A DNA stretch of 61,235 bases from Comamonadaceae bacterium (GTDB lineage Bacteria > Pseudomonadota > Gammaproteobacteria > Burkholderiales > Burkholderiaceae_C), in contig CANFYZ010000009.1 in NCBI GenBank assembly GCA_947451385.1, forward strand, positions 1 to 61,235. Direction: 5' to 3'. Under the pieces are notes generated by a model. That model saw only the letters and a program-made list of their open reading frames with translations, did no database searches and was not told where the DNA came from. Made by a program: the position numbers and the translations under genes. Shown here piece by piece: positions 8,707 to 18,708 of the stretch; within the stretch, counting starts at the first letter, position 1, and the number at the start of each line of letters is the position of its first letter.

Positions 8707-11700
8707 TTAAAGGGCTGGACCTGCCCCTGCCTGACGCTCGGGCGCGAATCCGGCTTTTCGACGCAACCATTGGGCCAAATCGTCCATGTAGCAGTACATG
8801 ACGGGCACCACCACCAACGTCAAGAGCGACGAGGTGATGACCCCGCCAATCACGGCTTGGCCCATGGGCGCACGCTGCTCAGAGCCTTCGCTCAGGGCAA
8901 AAGCCAGCGGGATCATGCCGAAAATCATCGCCAGGGTGGTCATCAGGATCGGACGCAAACGGACTTTGGCGGCCATCAGCAGGGCCTCTTGACGCACCAT
9001 GCCTTCTTCGGTGGCGCGGATCGCAAAGTCCACCAGCAGGATGGCATTTTTGGTGACCAAGCCCATCAGCATGACGATGCCGATCACAGAAAACATCGAC
9101 AAAGCCGAACGAAACGCCAACAGCGCCAAAACCACACCAATCAGCGTGAGCGGCAAGGAGGTCATCAAAGCCACGGGTTGGAAAAAGCTTTTGAATTGGC
9201 TGGCCAAGATCATGTAAATGAAAATAATGGCCATCACCAAGGCCGTAATCGCATAGCCAAAGGATTCGTTCATGCTCTTGGTGTTGCCGCCAAATTGATA
9301 GCGATAGCCTGCTGGAAAGGGCATGGCTTCCATCACCTGTTTGATCTCGGCCGACACTTCCCCGGCGGTGCGGCCATAGGCGTTGGCGTTGATCGCGACT
9401 TCGCGCATCAAGTCGCGTCGATTGATTTGGTTGGAGCCGCTGGTCTCGGTAATGCGCGCCACCTGTCCCAGGCGAACCTGGCGCAGCGTGCCATCGGCCG
9501 GGTTGGTGACGGTAAACGGCAGGCGCTCCAGGTCTTGCGGGGTGTTGCGTGCCGCCGGGTCCAAACGCACGTTCACATCGTAGGTTTGGTCGTCGGGCGC
9601 GCGCCAGTTGCCCACCGTTTGCCCGGCCACCAGGGTGCGTAAGGGGCCAGACAGTTGGGCCACGCCCAGGCCCAGATCCGAAGCCGAGTCCCTCAAGACC
9701 TCGATGCCGATGGTGGGTTTGTCGGCTTTGACGCTGGAGTCCAAGTCCACCAGACCCGGAATCACGCGCAGTTTCTCCAGCGCCAGCCGGGTCAGCCGTT
9801 CCAGTTCGCGTTGGTCCGGGCCCTGCACCGAGAGCTCAATTTGCTTGTTCCCACCCACCGAGTCGGTGGTGCCCACCTGCGTCACGGTGATGCCCGAGAC
9901 CTGCCTCAACCGCTCACGTATCGCTGCAGAGATTTGGTCCACACTGCGCTGTCGGTCTTTGCGGTCGACAAAGCGGATGCCCAAGTTCACATTGTTTTTG
10001 CCCAAGGCATTGCCGGTGTTGATGGTGGCCATGGTGTAACGCACTTCAGGCACTTCATGCAAGATCGCGTCCACTTGGCGGGCTTTGGCGGTCGTGGCTT
10101 CCAGCGAGGTGCCCACCGGGGTTTGAAAGGCCACACTGGCTTCAGAAAAATCTGCTTTCGGCACGAACTCGGTCCCCAAGAGCGGCACCATGAACACGCT
10201 GACCAAGAAAATAGCCAAAGCCGAGAGCAGGGTGGCACGTTGGTGCTGCAAGGCCCAGCGCAAAATGGCCTGGTAGCCCTCTGACAGCCATTCGGTCGCC
10301 AGCTCAAAGCTGTGCGTCACGCGGCCGATGCTTTTGTCATACAGACTTTGAGCGACGAATTTGCCCTGCGTGTGGAGACTCGGGTCGTGCCAGATGCTGG
10401 ACAACATGGGGTCGAGGGTGAAACTGACAAACATCGAGATGCTCACCGCTGCCACGATGGTGATACCGAATTCGTGGAAAAACTGGCCGATGATGCCCTG
10501 CATAAAACCAATCGGCAGAAACACCGCAACGATAGACAAGGTGGTGGCCAGCACCGCCAAACCAATTTCTTGGGTGCCGTCCATCGCCGATTGAAACGCG
10601 CTCTTGCCCATGTGCTGGTGGCGCACGATGTTCTCGCGCACCACGATGGCGTCGTCAATCAACAGGCCCACACACAGCGACAACGCCATCAAGGTGATCA
10701 TGTTGATGGTGAACCCAAACAGGTCCATGAACAAAAACGTACCCACAATGGAGATCGGCAAAGTCAGGCCGGTAATGACCGTGGAGCGCCAGGAGTTGAG
10801 GAACAAAAAGACGATCAACACCGTGAGCAAAGCGCCTTCTATCAGGGTGCGGCGAACATTTTCAACGCCGACCCGGATGGCGCGGGAGTTGTCGGTCACC
10901 GGTGCGAGTTGGATGCCGGGGGGGAGTTGCTTTTCAATTTCTTTGTAGGCTTTGACCAAGCCATCGACCACTTCAATGGTGTTTTCGTCTTGCGACTTTT
11001 GCACAGTCAACAGCAAGGTGCGCTGACCGTTGAACAGGGCCAGGCTTTCCAACTCTTGTGCGCCGTCACTGACCTTGGCCACCTGGGCTAAACGCACCGG
11101 GGCGCCCGATTTTTTGGCGACAATGATGCTGCCGAAATCCTCGGGCCGCACCATGCGCGACTGCACCTGAACCACACGCTCTTGCGCTGCTGACTTGAGC
11201 GTGCCCACCGGCAGATCTTGATTTTCGTTGCGGACGGCATTGACCACCTGGTCCGCCGAGACGCCCAGGGCTTCCATGGCGTCGGGTTGCAGATACAAAT
11301 TGAGCTCGCGCCGGCTCCCCCCCACCACGGTGACGGAGCCGACGCCGCGCACGTTTTCTAATTTTTTCTTCAAAACCTGCTCAGCCCAGTTGGTCAATTC
11401 GACCGGCGTGGGCGCTTTGCCTTGGGGCACCTCTTGCGGCAGCACGGCCAATGACCAAACGGCGCGACTGGCGGGGTCAAAGCGCAGCACACGGGGCTCT
11501 TTGACTTCGGTGCGCAACAACGGTTTGACCGCGGCGACTTTTTCGCGCACATCTTCTGCGGCTTTGCGGCTGTTGGTGTTCAGGTCAAATTCGAGCACTA
11601 CCACCGATTGACCTTCGTAAGTCCGGGAGGTCAGGGCGCTGATGCCGGCAATGGCGTTCACGCCTTCTTCGATTTTTTTGGTGACTTCACTTTCGACAAT

Positions 11701-11871
11701 TTCTGGGCTGGCGCCGGGGTATTCGGTCAAGACCACGACCACAGGGAAATCGATGTTCGGAAATTGATCGACCTTCAGGCGTTGCAAGGAAAACAGGCCC
11801 AAGACCACGATGGCGAGCATGACCATGGTCGCGAACACCGGATTTTTGAGACTGACTTGGGTGAACCACAT
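8707..11871 (-). CDS. RND multidrug efflux pump, inner-membrane subunit
   Basis: This 1054-residue HAE1-type RND transporter is a proton-driven trimer exporting drugs or hydrophobic compounds from the periplasm or inner leaflet. TM1 begins at [18 protein letters not shown]. The proton-relay aspartates are in TM4 ([19 protein letters not shown]). The second-half equivalent is [18 protein letters not shown]. Two large periplasmic loops lie between TM1-2 and TM7-8. The protein differs clearly from the canonical AcrB/MexB-like pump at 31370, which has the MARFFIDRPIFAW start. It follows its adaptor gene by 8 bases; regulation is expected from the TetR gene upstream. Confidence 0.95.
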   Translation of the reverse strand: MWFTQVSLKNPVFATMVMLAIVVLGLFSLQRLKVDQFPNIDFPVVVVLTEYPGASPEIVESEVTKKIEEGVNAIAGISALTSRTYEGQSVVVLEFDLNTNSRKAAEDVREKVAAVKPLLRTEVKEPRVLRFDPASRAVWSLAVLPQEVPQGKAPTPVELTNWAEQVLKKKLENVRGVGSVTVVGGSRRELNLYLQPDAMEALGVSADQVVNAVRNENQDLPVGTLKSAAQERVVQVQSRMVRPEDFGSIIVAKKSGAPVRLAQVAKVSDGAQELESLALFNGQRTLLLTVQKSQDENTIEVVDGLVKAYKEIEKQLPPGIQLAPVTDNSRAIRVGVENVRRTLIEGALLTVLIVFLFLNSWRSTVITGLTLPISIVGTFLFMDLFGFTINMITLMALSLCVGLLIDDAIVVRENIVRHQHMGKSAFQSAMDGTQEIGLAVLATTLSIVAVFLPIGFMQGIIGQFFHEFGITIVAAVSISMFVSFTLDPMLSSIWHDPSLHTQGKFVAQSLYDKSIGRVTHSFELATEWLSEGYQAILRWALQHQRATLLSALAIFLVSVFMVPLLGTEFVPKADFSEASVAFQTPVGTSLEATTAKARQVDAILHEVPEVRYTMATINTGNALGKNNVNLGIRFVDRKDRQRSVDQISAAIRERLRQVSGITVTQVGTTDSVGGNKQIELSVQGPDQRELERLTRLALEKLRVIPGLVDLDSSVKADKPTIGIEVLRDSASDLGLGVAQLSGPLRTLVAGQTVGNWRAPDDQTYDVNVRLDPAARNTPQDLERLPFTVTNPADGTLRQVRLGQVARITETSGSNQINRRDLMREVAINANAYGRTAGEVSAEIKQVMEAMPFPAGYRYQFGGNTKSMNESFGYAITALVMAIIFIYMILASQFKSFFQPVALMTSLPLTLIGVVLALLAFRSALSMFSVIGIVMLMGLVTKNAILLVDFAIRATEEGMVRQEALLMAAKVRLRPILMTTLAMIFGMIPLAFALSEGSEQRAPMGQAVIGGVITSSLLTLVVVPVMYCYMDDLAQWLRRKAGFAPERQAGAGPAL

Positions 11872-11879
11872 GACGTGCT

Positions 11880-13058
11880 TTAAGGTTTCACAGCGGTGAA
11901 TTTGACCCGCGTGCCTTCACGCACGGCGCCCGAGTTGGCGCCCAGAATCTGCGCGCCCTCGGTCAAGGTGGCGCCCACGCCGGTCACAGCGACCATGTTT
12001 TGCTCTTTGACTTGGCCGCGCACGCCCAAGCTCACGGTCATGTGGCGCACTTGGCCGTTATCGATCCACTGCACATAGGGCTGCGGTTTGTCGATCCGCA
12101 CGCTGCTGACGGGCACGGCCAAGGCCTGAATGTCCGTGGTGGCCAGTTGCCCTTGTACAAACTGGCCTTGGCGCAGCGCGGGTTGGCGGGCTTCGGTGGA
12201 GCGGCCGTCCGGCTGTTGTGACACACCCAAGTAAACCAACACACTGCGGCTGCCAGCTTGCGCGCTGGGATTGATGCGCAAGACACGCGCTTTGAAGGTG
12301 GTGGGGCTGCCCTCCACGGCCAACTGCGCGTTCTGGCCAATGCGAACGCCAACGGCATCGGCTGGCGGAATGGCGGCTTCGACTTCCAGTTGATTCAAAT
12401 CGACAATTTCCACAATTCGGGCTTCGGGGGCCACACGTTCGCCGGGTTGGGACAAACGCTGTGCAATCCAGCCCGACAAAGGGGCCTTGAGGAGCGTGTC
12501 CTCCACCGATTTACGCGCAACATCCAGGGCGGCAACCGCCGCCAAGTGGCTGGCCTTGGCGCCGTTCAGGTTGGACAAAGAAGTGTCCAAAGCGGTTTTG
12601 GAAATAAAACCTTGATCGACCAGCGCACGGTTGTTGTCAAATTGCTTTTGCGCCACTTCCACTTGTGCCATCGCCGCATCCACCTGCCTTTGGGCTTGGC
12701 GCTGGCGTGCCAGGTATTCGGTGGGGTCAATTTGGGCCACGACCTGGCCCTGCGCCACCCGGTCACCTTCGCGCAACTTGAAATCCATGAGTTCCCCCGC
12801 GACCCGGGCTTTGACCATGGCGGAGTTCACCGCTTTGAGGCTGCCAGAAACCGGCAAGCCCTGTGACAAAGTCAGGGTTTGTGCCAGCACGGTATCGGAG
12901 GGCGCCAGTTCCAGCGTTTGCGCGACCGCTTTGGCCGCTTCGGCGGCGGCGGTGGCCGCCTGAGCGGCCATCTTGCGTTGTGTACGCCATTCATAAATGC
13001 CGTAGGCAGCGCCAAGAACAAGGATGGCCAGCAGCGTGCGGCGCAAAATGGGTTTCAT
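11880..13058 (-). CDS. RND efflux periplasmic adaptor (membrane fusion protein)
   Basis: The 392-residue adaptor bridges the RND pump and an outer-membrane channel. It has an N-terminal membrane anchor (LLAILVLGAAYGIYEW) followed by an Ala-rich stretch. The lipoyl half-motif VAGELMDFKLREGDRVAQGQ and its partner LLKAPLSGWIAQRLSQPGE flank an alpha-helical hairpin (about residues 115-185). A beta-barrel and membrane-proximal domain complete it. No lipobox is seen, so it is anchored by the uncleaved helix. The gene sits between tetR (4 bases) and the pump (8 bases), giving a tetR-MFP-RND operon. Confidence 0.93.
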   Translation of the reverse strand: MKPILRRTLLAILVLGAAYGIYEWRTQRKMAAQAATAAAEAAKAVAQTLELAPSDTVLAQTLTLSQGLPVSGSLKAVNSAMVKARVAGELMDFKLREGDRVAQGQVVAQIDPTEYLARQRQAQRQVDAAMAQVEVAQKQFDNNRALVDQGFISKTALDTSLSNLNGAKASHLAAVAALDVARKSVEDTLLKAPLSGWIAQRLSQPGERVAPEARIVEIVDLNQLEVEAAIPPADAVGVRIGQNAQLAVEGSPTTFKARVLRINPSAQAGSRSVLVYLGVSQQPDGRSTEARQPALRQGQFVQGQLATTDIQALAVPVSSVRIDKPQPYVQWIDNGQVRHMTVSLGVRGQVKEQNMVAVTGVGATLTEGAQILGANSGAVREGTRVKFTAVKP

Positions 13059-13062
13059 GGGT

Positions 13063-13701
13063 TCAATGTCCTGCGGCCATGCCGCGCACCAAAAGCTGAG
13101 CGTGGTGGGTGATGAATTGTTCGGGGTGGATCGCGGTGTGGGTGGCGCTGCATGCGCTGGTGGCGTGCTTTTCCATCACCAGAAAAATCAAGGGGGCCAT
13201 GACCGAGTAGATGGTGTTGTCTACATCGATGGCGCGAAACTCGCCGCTTTCGATGCCCCGTTGCAACACCAACCGGACCAGTGACTGGGCTGGCAGGATC
13301 ACATTGGTGCGAAAAAAATCGGCCAGTTCTGGAAAATTGCCGGCTTCGCTCATCATCAGCTTGGAGATGCCCGAGGCTTTGGTGGCGCCATAGCGCCGCC
13401 ACCATTCCAGCATCATCCAGGTTAACAACTCGCCACTGTTGCCTTTGAACTGGGCGGCTTCGGTGATGCCTTCGGCGACAGGGCGCGCCACGTTTTCCAT
13501 CACCACCGCTTTGAACAGTTCTTCTTTGCTGGGAAAGTACAGAAACAGCGTGCCTTTGGAAACGCCGGCGCGCAGCGCGACTTCTTCGGCCCGCGTTGCG
13601 GCAAAGCCTTTTTCGACGAACAAATCCAAGGCCGCCTCCAGCAATTCTCCGGGGCGGTCTTGTTTGCGGCGTTCTCGTTTGTGGGTGAGCGGCTCGGACA
13701 C
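13063..13701 (-). CDS. TetR/AcrR-family repressor of the efflux operon
   Basis: Repressor of 212 residues counted from the GTG at 13701. The N-terminal helix-turn-helix (AALDLFVEKGFAATRAEEV then AGVSKGTLFLYFPSKEELF) is typical of the family. The C-terminal ligand/dimer domain contains MMLEWWRRYGATKASG. An open frame continues upstream to an ATG at 13776, but that stretch holds a good sigma-70 promoter and an operator-like palindrome. I therefore take GTG 13701 as the start even though no Shine-Dalgarno is visible. It heads the operon with the adaptor and RND genes and very likely represses itself and them. The inducing ligand is unknown. Confidence 0.88.
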   Translation of the reverse strand: MSEPLTHKRERRKQDRPGELLEAALDLFVEKGFAATRAEEVALRAGVSKGTLFLYFPSKEELFKAVVMENVARPVAEGITEAAQFKGNSGELLTWMMLEWWRRYGATKASGISKLMMSEAGNFPELADFFRTNVILPAQSLVRLVLQRGIESGEFRAIDVDNTIYSVMAPLIFLVMEKHATSACSATHTAIHPEQFITHHAQLLVRGMAAGH

Positions 13702-13710
13702 GGGGTTTTT

Positions 13711-13758
13711 TAATGACTGACTGGTTATTAATGTAAGTCTTCCGCGGTCAGGCGTCAA
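13711..13758 (-). promoter_or_regulatory. Promoter and TetR-type operator of the tetR-MFP-RND operon
   Basis: On the minus strand a -35 TTGACG (13758-13753) and a -10 TACATT (13735-13730) are separated by exactly 17 bases. The predicted transcription start, near 13723, falls inside an imperfect palindrome at 13711-13730, read on the plus strand as TAATGACTGACTGGTTATTA. Its arms are TAATnAC and GTnATTA. A palindrome over the start site next to a TetR gene is the usual arrangement for autorepression. The operator's use by this TetR is inferred. Confidence 0.7.
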
Positions 13759-13794
13759 TTGGCGCCGGGCAGCCACGTGTGCACCAAGCTTGCG

Positions 13795-14997
13795 TTAACG
13801 CAAGGCCCGCAGCAGTTTCTGACCGGCGCGGCCATTCACTTCATGGCCCAGTCGACTTTGTTCGGCTTTGATGGCGTTTCGGCTCTTGTCGCCCAACATG
13901 CCGTCAATTTCACCAATGTCATGGCCGAGTCGAGTCAATACAGTTTGGATTTCACGACGCTCAGCCCGCGACAGTCCGGCGTCATCTGTCGGCCAGGGCG
14001 TGGCAAAGGGTCCCGCGCCGCGCAGCCGATCTGATAAATGGGCAATCGCCAAGCCGTAGCTTTCGGCCGCGTTGTAGCTGTAAATCGCATCGAAATTTCG
14101 AAACACCAAAAATGCCGGGCCTTTGGGGCCGGCCGGGGTCATGAGACCCGCCGGTCCAGAATTCGCGGGAAGGGCGCCGCCATCGACGCGGGTCAGGCCC
14201 CGGGCGACCCATTCGCTCATGGGACGTTTGTTTTTACGCCCTTCACCCGCCAGCTCCATGACCGCGGGCAACTTGACTTCAAAACCCCAAACTTGAGCCG
14301 GGTTCCAACCGGCTTTGGTCAAGAAATGGGCGGTCGAGGCAAGTGCGTCGGGCACGCTGTCCATCAGGTCACGGCGACCGTCACCGTCAAAGTCCTGCGC
14401 CAGGCGTTCAAACGTGGTGGGCATGAATTGGGTATGACCAAAAGCGCCTGCCCAAGAGCCGACCAGTCGTTCCGGCGCGATATGCCCCGCTTGCAAGATG
14501 CGCAGGGTGGCGTAAAACTCGCCGCGAAAATAACTCTGCCGATGCCCCATGCAAGACAGCGTGCCCAGTGCCTGGGTCAGGGGGTATTTGCCAAATGTTT
14601 GGCCAAAATTACTCTCCACGCCCCAGACCGCCACCACCGTAGCGGGGTCCACCCCATACTGAGACGCGACCCTGTTCAACAAGTCACGGTGCTTGGCCAA
14701 TTCGGCTTGACCTTCGGCCACCCGCTGATCGTCGACCAAGGCGGCCAGATAATCCCAAATGGGCATGCGGAATTCGGGCTGGTTGTTCAGCTTCTCCAGG
14801 ATGCCCAGGTCGGGCGTCAGGCCCTGGGTGAACCGGGCAAAGCTGTCTTCTCGGACCCCCGCCGCTTTGGCCGGACTGCGCAGGCCCGAAAGGCATTGCT
14901 GAAATTCAGTTTGGCTCCATGCAGGCAAAGCCAGCGCCAAGCTGAAGAAGCCCAGACAGAAACAGTCTCGGAGAGCGGGATAAAACTTTGCGGGCAT
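13795..14997 (-). CDS. mltB: Lytic murein transglycosylase, MltB family
   Basis: The 400-residue enzyme cleaves the MurNAc-GlcNAc bond with formation of 1,6-anhydro ends, remodelling peptidoglycan in the periplasm. A signal peptide (FFSLALALPAWSQ) is present; no lipobox cysteine follows it, so it should be soluble. The catalytic glutamate is Glu128 in VWGVESNFGQ, followed by SWAGAFGHTQFMPTTF. The C-terminal 55 residues (GHDIGEIDGMLGDKSRNAIK) form a peptidoglycan-binding module. The gene stands alone, with 93 bases to the likely tetR promoter on one side and 84 to the response-regulator stop on the other. Confidence 0.92.
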   Translation of the reverse strand: MPAKFYPALRDCFCLGFFSLALALPAWSQTEFQQCLSGLRSPAKAAGVREDSFARFTQGLTPDLGILEKLNNQPEFRMPIWDYLAALVDDQRVAEGQAELAKHRDLLNRVASQYGVDPATVVAVWGVESNFGQTFGKYPLTQALGTLSCMGHRQSYFRGEFYATLRILQAGHIAPERLVGSWAGAFGHTQFMPTTFERLAQDFDGDGRRDLMDSVPDALASTAHFLTKAGWNPAQVWGFEVKLPAVMELAGEGRKNKRPMSEWVARGLTRVDGGALPANSGPAGLMTPAGPKGPAFLVFRNFDAIYSYNAAESYGLAIAHLSDRLRGAGPFATPWPTDDAGLSRAERREIQTVLTRLGHDIGEIDGMLGDKSRNAIKAEQSRLGHEVNGRAGQKLLRALR

Positions 14998-15081
14998 GGC
15001 CTGCGATTGTAGGGGGCGAAGCGCACTGCATTGAGGGCCTCGCTGCGGGCATCGCGGCGGGCAACGCTGCCTCAGGGGGCT

Positions 15082-15816
15082 TTAAGGCAAGCCCAGGGCA
15101 GAGTCGTCCAGTTTGGCCACATCGGTTGAAAAAACATAGCCACTGCCACGCACGGTTTTGATCAGCGCAGGTTGTTTGCCGTCGTCATTCAAGCGCTGAC
15201 GCAAGCGACTGATCTGGACATCGAGCGAACGGTCCAAGGGGCCAAGATCGCGCCCCCGGGTCTGTTCCATGAGTTGGCTGCGGTCCAAAGTTTCGCCAGC
15301 ATGTTCGGCAAAAAAGCGCAGCAAGTTGAAGTCCATGCTGGTCAGTAACACCGCTGCACCGGTCGCGTCGGTCAGCAAGCGCTCCACCAAATCCATGGTG
15401 AAGCCTGAAAAGCGAAAGTAGCGCACCTTGTCAGCGGGCCCACTGAAGTTCATGCGCCGATGGACTGCCTTGATACGGGCCAACAACTCCCGCGGGTTGT
15501 AAGGCTTGGCGAGGTAGTCGTCAGCGCCCAACTCCAGCCCCACAATGCGGTCGGTCTCGTCCGAGCTGGCCGTCAACATGATGATCGGCACCGTGGATTG
15601 CTTGCGCACGGCTTGGCACAGGGCAAATCCATCGGTGTCCGGCAGCATGACATCCAATATCACCAGACACAGCTGGTCTTGGTACAGCTCAAATTCAGCC
15701 AAAAAACTGCTGCCATCGCTGGCTGAGCGCACCTCGTATTGGTGCTTCTCCAAGTAAGACTTGAGCAATCGCAGGCTTATTTTGTCGTCATCGACGATCA
15801 GGACAGTGCGTGACAT
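15082..15816 (-). CDS. Orphan OmpR/PhoB-type response regulator
   Basis: Two-component regulator of 244 residues. The receiver domain has the acidic pocket VDDD (9-11), phospho-acceptor Asp55 (VILDVMLPDTDG), the switch Thr in IIMLTASS and the conserved Lys in DDYLAKPYNPRELLARI. The C-terminal winged helix ends in DRSLDVQISRLRQRLNDDG and IKTVRGSGYVFS, typical of OmpR-type DNA binding. No histidine kinase lies in the window. The divergent gene is a secreted S8 protease across a 403-base region containing direct repeats, so that protease is a possible target. Autoregulation is also possible. Confidence 0.92.
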   Translation of the reverse strand: MSRTVLIVDDDKISLRLLKSYLEKHQYEVRSASDGSSFLAEFELYQDQLCLVILDVMLPDTDGFALCQAVRKQSTVPIIMLTASSDETDRIVGLELGADDYLAKPYNPRELLARIKAVHRRMNFSGPADKVRYFRFSGFTMDLVERLLTDATGAAVLLTSMDFNLLRFFAEHAGETLDRSQLMEQTRGRDLGPLDRSLDVQISRLRQRLNDDGKQPALIKTVRGSGYVFSTDVAKLDDSALGLP

Positions 15817-16189
15817 GGCATTTCAAGTTGACTGCGGGCCGTAGAACGGATGAATGCACTGGTTCGGTGCGCGGACCTCAATGGGACATGGGGTCTGTTT
15901 GAAAACGCACATTTCACGTGTCTTTGTCTGACGAATTGTAATGTTTTGTTGCAACTCTGGGGGAAAGAGTTCATTACGGCATTCCCCAAGCTCCTCTGAA
16001 ACCTGGCTTCTGTGTAATGAAACCTGTGACTGCGCTTTTAGGTAATTTTAAAAAATACATATAAAACATGGGCTTATAGGATGTTTCTCATCTAACACTG
16101 TCATTAGCGGGATCTTTGAACTTACACGCTGAAACCCCTAATCTCCGCGGCCCTGCTTCCTTTTTTCGACGTTCATTGGGGTTGGCAGC
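15817..16189. promoter_or_regulatory. Divergent regulatory region with operator-like repeats
   Basis: This is the only gap over 300 bases. It contains no credible gene. TGAAACCTG occurs twice as a direct repeat (15997-16005 and 16018-16026), 21 bases apart, which is two helical turns. GTAATG occurs at 15938-15943 and 16014-16019 and inverted as CATTAC at 15972-15977. An AT-rich stretch around 16038-16072 includes CATATAAAAC and could hold the -10 for the protease. OmpR-type regulators bind tandem direct repeats, so sites for the adjacent regulator are plausible but unproven. Confidence 0.45.
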
Positions 16190-16219
16190 ATGGATTCATC
16201 GATCCGGAGGCTTTCTGCG

Positions 16220-17329
16220 ATGACCGCTCATATTTCCGATGCTTGCCAGCGTTTGCCACTTTGGTTCTGTGTGGCCTGTGCCTGGGTGCTTGGCTGCAGC
16301 CCATCTTGGGGCCAGGACATTCCTTGGCATTTGGGGCGTCTGGATGGCGCGCAGTCGGCGCCTTCGGCCATCCATACCGCTGGCCTTCCACCCGGTCCCC
16401 ATCCCATGGTGGTGGCGGTGATTGACAGTGGTGTCATTGCCAGCCATCCCAGCTTAGCGGGGCGCTTGCTGCCGGGCTACGACATGGTTTCAGCACGCCA
16501 CAATTTGCGTCTTGGTCGCTCCAGCAACTTCAGCCCGGATGAACGCGACGCCCGATGCGGTGACCGGCTGATGTCCGGAACCTTTCGCACCCACGGTACC
16601 GAAGTGGCCAGTCTGATCGCGGGCAACGGGGTGGACGGCGTTTTGGGGGTCAATCCGGGCGCGCACATTGTGCCCGTGCGATTGTTTGGGGCATGCGCCA
16701 CCTCGCGCCAGGATTTACTTGACGCCATCGCCTGGGCGGCTGGCTTTCCCGTGCCAGACGTGCCTGACAACCCGCATCCAGCGCGCGTCATCAATCTCAG
16801 CCTGTCAGGCGGTTTTTCAACTTGTGGAGACGATCTGCAGCGTTTGATCCAGCGGGTGGTGGATAAAAGCATCTTCGTGGTCTCTGCAGCGGGCAACAAC
16901 TTTCAAAAAGCTCTGCAGGAGCCCAGCAACTGCAAAGGGGTGATTTCGGTGGGGGCGCTGGACGCCCACAACCGCATTGCCCCTTATTCGGCCTTGGACC
17001 CGCGCACGGTGGTGTACGCCCCCGGGGGCGGGCCGCCTTTGACTGGGAAGGAAGACTGGTCCGTCAACAAACTCAAGGTGGCCAGTTATGAGACCAATTT
17101 CATTGGCCAAGATCGACCCAGCCACAGTTACCGGGGGGTGGGGACCAGTTACGCCGCACCGATTGTGGCGGGCTTTATTTCCCTGTGGTTGTCCCACCAC
17201 CCCGCCAAAAACACCGCGGATTTTTTGGCCGAGATGGACCGGTTCTCGCGGCTGGTCGAGCCCGTGGCCGCCTGCGCCCAATGTGTGCCCCGCGGCCTGG
17301 CGGGCGGCCATGACTTGAGGGCTTTTTAA
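16220..17329 (+). CDS. Secreted S8 (subtilisin-like) serine protease
   Basis: Exported protease of 369 residues with the full catalytic set. Asp69 is in VVAVIDSGV, His125 in RTHGTEVASLIAGN, oxyanion Asn226 in VSAAGNN and Ser310 in GVGTSYAAPIVAG. A signal peptide runs to about residue 31 (LGCSPSWGQ). I chose ATG 16220 because GGAGG lies 9 bases before it; an in-frame ATG at 16190 would add ten polar residues before the signal. Six or more cysteines outside the signal suggest disulfides. There is no C-terminal anchor or obvious prodomain, so activation may be simple. Its substrate is unknown. It lies divergent to an orphan response regulator. Confidence 0.9.
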   Translation: MTAHISDACQRLPLWFCVACAWVLGCSPSWGQDIPWHLGRLDGAQSAPSAIHTAGLPPGPHPMVVAVIDSGVIASHPSLAGRLLPGYDMVSARHNLRLGRSSNFSPDERDARCGDRLMSGTFRTHGTEVASLIAGNGVDGVLGVNPGAHIVPVRLFGACATSRQDLLDAIAWAAGFPVPDVPDNPHPARVINLSLSGGFSTCGDDLQRLIQRVVDKSIFVVSAAGNNFQKALQEPSNCKGVISVGALDAHNRIAPYSALDPRTVVYAPGGGPPLTGKEDWSVNKLKVASYETNFIGQDRPSHSYRGVGTSYAAPIVAGFISLWLSHHPAKNTADFLAEMDRFSRLVEPVAACAQCVPRGLAGGHDLRAF

Positions 17330-17337
17330 GCCACCGA

Positions 17338-18534
17338 TCAGTAAAACGCCTGCAAGCCTGTTTGTGCGCGGCCCAGAATCAGAGCGTGCACATCGTGGGT
17401 GCCTTCGTAGGTGTTCACGGTTTCCAGGTTGATCATGTGGCGAATCACATGGTATTCGTCGTGAATACCGTTGCCGCCGTGCATGTCACGCGCCATGCGC
17501 GCCACATCCAAGGCCTTGCCGCAGCTGTTGCGCTTGATCAGGCTGATCATCTCGGGCACGGCTTTGCCCTCGTCCATCAAGCGGCCCACCCGCAAGCAGC
17601 CTTGCAGTCCCAAGCTGATTTCGGTTTGCATGTCAGCGAGTTTTTTCTGGATCAACTGGTTTTGTGCCAAAGGACGGCCAAACTGCACGCGGTCCAAGGT
17701 GTATTGGCGGGCGCGGTGCCAGCAATCTTCTGCTGCGCCCAGGGCGCCCCAGGCGATGCCATAGCGGGCTTTGTTCAAGCAACCGAAGGGACCTTTGAGG
17801 CCGCTGACATTGGGCATCAGGTTCTCAGCGGGGACAAACACATCGTCCATCACGATTTCGCCAGTGATGCTGGCGCGCAAGCTCATCTTGCCCTCGATCT
17901 TGGGGGCGGTGAGGCCCTTCATGCCTTTTTCAAGAATGAACCCATGGATGGATTCTTGCCCGCCCACCGAACCGTCGGCGTTTTCCAATTTGGCCCAGAC
18001 CACGAACACATCGGCGATCGGCGCGTTGGTGATCCACATCTTGGCGCCCTTCAGAATGAAGCCGCCATCGACCGGCTTGGCGCGGGTCAGCATGCTGGCC
18101 GGGTCCGAGCCGTGGTTGGGTTCGGTCAGGCCAAAACAGCCGACCCATTCCCCGGTGGCCAGTTTGGGCAGGTATTTTTGGCGCTGGGCTTCGGAGCCGT
18201 ATTCGTTGATCGGGTGCATCACCAGCGAGCTTTGCACGCTGACGGCACTGCGGTAGCCGCTGTCCACGCGCTCGACTTCGCGGGCGATCAAACCGTAGGC
18301 CACGTAGCTCATGCCGGCACAGCCGTAGCCCTCGATGGTGGAGCCCAGAAAGCCCATGGCACCAGCTTCGTTCATGATCTCACGGTCAAATTTTTCATGC
18401 CGTGCAGCCATCAGCACGCGGGTTTGCAGGCGTTCTTGGCAGAAGGTGTGGGCGGCTTCGACCACCGCGCGTTCGTCGTCGCTGAGTTGATCGCTCAGCA
18501 AAAATGCATCATTCCATTGGAAGCTGGGTTTCAT
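17338..18534 (-). CDS. gcdH: Glutaryl-CoA dehydrogenase
   Basis: The FAD enzyme of 398 residues oxidises and decarboxylates glutaryl-CoA to crotonyl-CoA in lysine, tryptophan and aromatic degradation. The acyl-CoA dehydrogenase signatures [17 protein letters not shown] and [18 protein letters not shown] are present. The C-terminal [19 protein letters not shown], with catalytic Glu377, is diagnostic of GCDH rather than a generic acyl-CoA dehydrogenase. No CaiB-type CoA transferase is adjacent, though the two are often paired. The gene converges with the S8 protease and is divergent from msrA. Confidence 0.93.
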   Translation of the reverse strand: MKPSFQWNDAFLLSDQLSDDERAVVEAAHTFCQERLQTRVLMAARHEKFDREIMNEAGAMGFLGSTIEGYGCAGMSYVAYGLIAREVERVDSGYRSAVSVQSSLVMHPINEYGSEAQRQKYLPKLATGEWVGCFGLTEPNHGSDPASMLTRAKPVDGGFILKGAKMWITNAPIADVFVVWAKLENADGSVGGQESIHGFILEKGMKGLTAPKIEGKMSLRASITGEIVMDDVFVPAENLMPNVSGLKGPFGCLNKARYGIAWGALGAAEDCWHRARQYTLDRVQFGRPLAQNQLIQKKLADMQTEISLGLQGCLRVGRLMDEGKAVPEMISLIKRNSCGKALDVARMARDMHGGNGIHDEYHVIRHMINLETVNTYEGTHDVHALILGRAQTGLQAFY

Positions 18535-18708
18535 GGTGTTCTTGAGGCCGTTCAGAGGTAAGGGGGTCGGCTGTCGGGGTGCCGATGAGAAAAACTGGGC
18601 CAGATTATCCAGCCAAGGTCATTCTATCGCCGCGCTTCTACGTCATCTGGGTGACTGAGGCCAATGACCCTGATAATGGCGTTTTGAAGTCGTCTTAGAG
18701 GGCTTGCG

